The notes under the pieces: model-generated
Databases searched by the model: none
Told to the model about the DNA's origin: nothing
Seen by the model: only the letters and a program-made list of their open reading frames with translations
In this document: positions 14,201-15,237 of the stretch, piece by piece
Layout: every line of letters begins with the position of its first letter
Position numbering within the stretch: the first letter of the stretch is position 1
Assembly (NCBI GenBank): GCA_003504855.1
Contig: DNZD01000257.1
Span: 1-15,237, forward strand
Origin: Cytophagales bacterium
GTDB taxonomy: Bacteria > Bacteroidota > Bacteroidia > Cytophagales > Cyclobacteriaceae
Length of the DNA stretch: 15,237 nucleotides
Direction of reading: 5' to 3'
Program-made: the position numbers and the translations under genes

Positions 14201-15237
14201 TGGTGAAGGAAGTTTGAATTCCATTTGTCAACGGGTCCAGGTCTACCGTAGCCACATTCACAGTACCATCCACATCAGTATCATTGGCCGCAACATTAAA
14301 ACTCACTGGTGTGTCTTCATTCGTGCTGGCATTGTCTGCCACCGCCACGGGTGCATCATTAACCGGCAGTATGGTCATGGTAATGGTGGCCACATTGGAC
14401 AGTGCCCCCTGATTGTCCTTCACCGTATAGGTTATGCTGGCAGTGCCATTGAAATTGAGCGCAGGTGTCAGTGTAAGTGCAGCGGCAGCAGTAACATTCC
14501 ACGTTCCCTGACCATTTACAAATGAGTTTTGGGTGCCGGCAGTAACCGGGTCCAGGTCAACGGTGGCCTTGTCCAATACCCCATCCACGTCGGTGTCGTT
14601 GGCCGTAAGGTCAAGGACCGTGACCGGCGTATCCTCATTGGTACTGGCTGCATCGTTCGCAGCGACCGGTGGATCATTTACGGATAATACAGTAACCGTG
14701 ATCGTTGCCGGATTGGACACGCCACCCTGATTATCGCTCACGACATATGAAATTTGAGCCGTTCCGTTAAAATTAAGTGCCGGGTTAACTGATACAACAC
14801 CTGAACCATTGACGTTCCACACACCCTGAGCGTTGGTGAGGGTATTTTGAATCCCGACGGTAAGCAAATCCAGGTCAACTGTCGCAGGATTGATCGTTCC
14901 ATCTACATCGGTATCATTGCTGAGAATGCCTGGAAGCGAAAGCGGGGTATCCTCGTTGGTCGATCCAACATCATTCTGAGCCACCGGCGGATCATTGACA
15001 GGAATCACCGTAATCTGTCGGTCGTAGCCATTGCTATTGTCCAATCCGTCATTCACGACCATATGAATGGTTCTCGTTGATGCGGTAGGGTTATCACTGC
15101 TGTTGGAATAACCAACCGACCTCAACAGGGTCTGAAATGTAGTGAGCGGTGCGGGGCCTATTAATTGCAACACCCCCGTAGTGGGATTGTAGGTTCCTGC
15201 AATTCCGGCCGCCGGTGTAAATGAAAGAATATCTTCA
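11256..15237 (-). CDS. Giant repeat surface protein with T9SS type B sorting domain, 5'-truncated by window edge
   Basis: At least 1,326 residues; the frame is open to the window edge, so signal peptide and N-terminus are outside. In protein order: the end of an LRSVGYSNSSDNP...VNDG-type extracellular repeat (15236-15000), eight tandem-95-type cadherin-like repeats (14999-12450), three degenerate cysteine-containing repeats (about 12449-11550), and a C-terminal sorting domain (about 11549-11256). The sorting domain begins VYQGLSPNGDGIND, continues with VKVFDRYNNLVFEI and ends LNGYVILKRNP, matching the gliding-motility-associated (CHU_C, type B) signal that directs T9SS export. The repeats carry ANDTDVDG-like acidic loops consistent with Ca2+ binding. 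The expected role is a long adhesin or filament on the cell surface. The true start is not the TTG at 15173, since family sequence continues before it. Confidence 0.93.
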   Translation of the reverse strand, partial: EDILSFTPAAGIAGTYNPTTGVLQLIGPAPLTTFQTLLRSVGYSNSSDNPTASTRTIHMVVNDGLDNSNGYDRQITVIPVNDPPVAQNDVGSTNEDTPLSLPGILSNDTDVDGTINPATVDLDLLTVGIQNTLTNAQGVWNVNGSGVVSVNPALNFNGTAQISYVVSDNQGGVSNPATITVTVLSVNDPPVAANDAASTNEDTPVTVLDLTANDTDVDGVLDKATVDLDPVTAGTQNSFVNGQGTWNVTAAAALTLTPALNFNGTASITYTVKDNQGALSNVATITMTILPVNDAPVAVADNASTNEDTPVSFNVAANDTDVDGTVNVATVDLDPLTNGIQTSFTNAQGTFAVNSSGLVTYTPALNFNGTVVRTYVINDNLGLSSAPGTYTITVVPVNDPPVANDDSGSTFLNTAITLFGVTGNDTDVDGTVNPATVDLDPATAGIQSAFVTASGNWSVNTGGDVTFTPTLAFFGNAAVTYRVQDNLAAVSNVATITITVSNTTSTGDIPPVAVADAVSTNEDTSISFNPTANDTDADGTIDATTVDLDVLTNGIQQNAITAEGSWTVNASGVVTFTPTLNYNGIATRAYTVKDNAGVASNGILMTITVISVNDNPVASNDAGTTQEDVILLLPVITSNDTDVDGTVDASTVDLDPGVAGRQTAVSTAQGSWSVDASANLSYTPTVNFNGTATINYTVADNAGGVSNSATITVTVTPVNDAPTAVDDSASTFEDTPVSLPDITSNDTDVDGSIDKTTVDLDPVAPGQQQTVSDIHGTWTVTSSAVLSFTPVIGFDGTVTRTYTVKDNLGAVSNTATITIVVNLILDAPTATNDSGTTPEDTPITLLNISGNDTDIHGFPDPATVDLDPAAPGVQKAITNAQGTWTVNNQADLTYTPATNFNGTASISYVIKDNTGVLSNVAQVTITVQPVNDPPVVAAMKISTLRDTPVTGQIFDPADKDPDGTPLSVSPVPANQPDHGTVVILANGTYSYTPNPNFVGDDLFELEICDQGIPLPAECVFKTITVTVVPVNRPPVIEVNTLPGSTLSATTPEDTPLVFCFDAVDPDGNDVTLSSITNIAGGGTLVPFSSVKFCYTFTPAPDFNGTVIWEVVVCDNGVPSLCAKLVATITVTPVNDAPVAVRDTLKIMRATPGGLNVLANDRDVENDKLTVDVKPVRNVLHGTAVLNADGSLSYTSVVDYRGVDSLQYQVCDNGNPVACSTGTVIIIIEDLPLRVYQGLSPNGDGINDYLRIDGIDYYVNNEVKVFDRYNNLVFEIQGYNNMDRVWRGQANRGIGSTELPEETYFYSISLGDGSGVLNGYVILKRNP
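11550..12449 (-). repeat. Three degenerate C-terminal repeats with cysteine pairs in the surface protein gene
   Basis: Units start at 12449, 12149 and 11840 (VNDPP, VNRPP, VNDAP), with spacings of 300 and 309 bp. They lack the TVDLDP motif and carry a conserved CDxGxP...C pair in the last strands (ICDQGIPLPAEC, VCDNGVPSLC, VCDNGNPVAC), suggesting a disulfide in each. The middle unit has two further cysteines (FCF, FCY). The end of the last unit at about 11550 is approximate. Confidence 0.82.
12450..14999 (-). repeat. Eight tandem 106-residue (about 318-bp) repeats in the surface protein gene
   Basis: Units begin (codon for the V of VND or its equivalent) at 14999, 14681, 14363, 14048, 13721, 13403, 13085 and 12767, the last ending at 12450. 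Spacings are 318, 318, 315, 327, 318, 318, 318 and 318 bp. Each unit has the order VNDxPVA, TNEDTP, NDTDVDG, TVDLDP, a G-Q turn, W-V, a TPxxNFNG strand, a Y-V-DN loop and SN-ATITVTV. Unit 5 replaces the VND junction with a longer linker (TSTGDIPP). None contains cysteine. Synonymous positions differ among units, so the array is not a very recent expansion. Confidence 0.92.

Noticed and set aside
12450-14999. CRISPR array or mobile-element repeats
   Set aside because: The repeats are in-frame 106-residue protein domains within one coding sequence, far longer than CRISPR units and without spacers.

Overview
The window is from a member of the Bacteroidota, most likely a Cytophagales-type environmental bacterium (inferred; the exact taxon cannot be read from the sequence). 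The evidence is a large cell-surface protein ending in a type B (CHU_C / gliding-motility-type) sorting domain of the type IX secretion system (T9SS), a PorP/SprF partner and a TPR-PD40-OmpA protein. There is also a DUF5777 barrel next to YceI, and starts generally lack Shine-Dalgarno sequences. No RNA genes, insertion sequences or CRISPR arrays are visible.

Left part (1-1180): the 3' end of an amidohydrolase gene closed by a clear terminator, then two small genes of unknown function (a winged-helix-like 67-residue protein and an 87-residue helical protein). The second is followed by a strong terminator. Two hairpins lie in the spacer between the small genes.

Operon A (1351-4318, plus strand): five tightly spaced genes for envelope proteins. 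They are two lipoprotein c-type cytochromes (the second looks like a copy of the C-terminal half of the first), a membrane-anchored OB-fold tRNA_anti-like protein, a secreted YceI-family lipid-binding-type protein and a DUF5777 outer-membrane barrel. Together they look like an envelope redox or lipophile-handling module of unknown function. The operon ends tail to tail with tex, overlapping it by four bases.

Middle (4315-7716): tex (minus strand, with a plausible Bacteroidota-type promoter), then a plus-strand pair encoding a coiled-coil protein and a secreted barrel-like protein, overlapping by 20 bases. The tex / coiled-coil spacer carries one perfect DnaA box.

Operon B (15237 to 7720, minus strand): a giant repeat surface protein (5' end outside the window), PorP/SprF, the TPR-PD40-OmpA protein and a Gre-family protein, with junctions overlapping by 4 and 1 bases or spaced by 4. 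The first three are the familiar kit of a T9SS type B cargo, its dedicated outer-membrane helper and a peptidoglycan-anchored periplasmic partner. The most notable point is that the OmpA-family gene is split by a single in-frame TAA codon (9839-9841) where related proteins have a sense codon. It is either a fresh nonsense mutation, a sequence error or a true split gene. The surface protein has eight cysteine-free repeats of almost exactly 318 bp, followed by three shorter repeats with a conserved cysteine pair, then the sorting domain.
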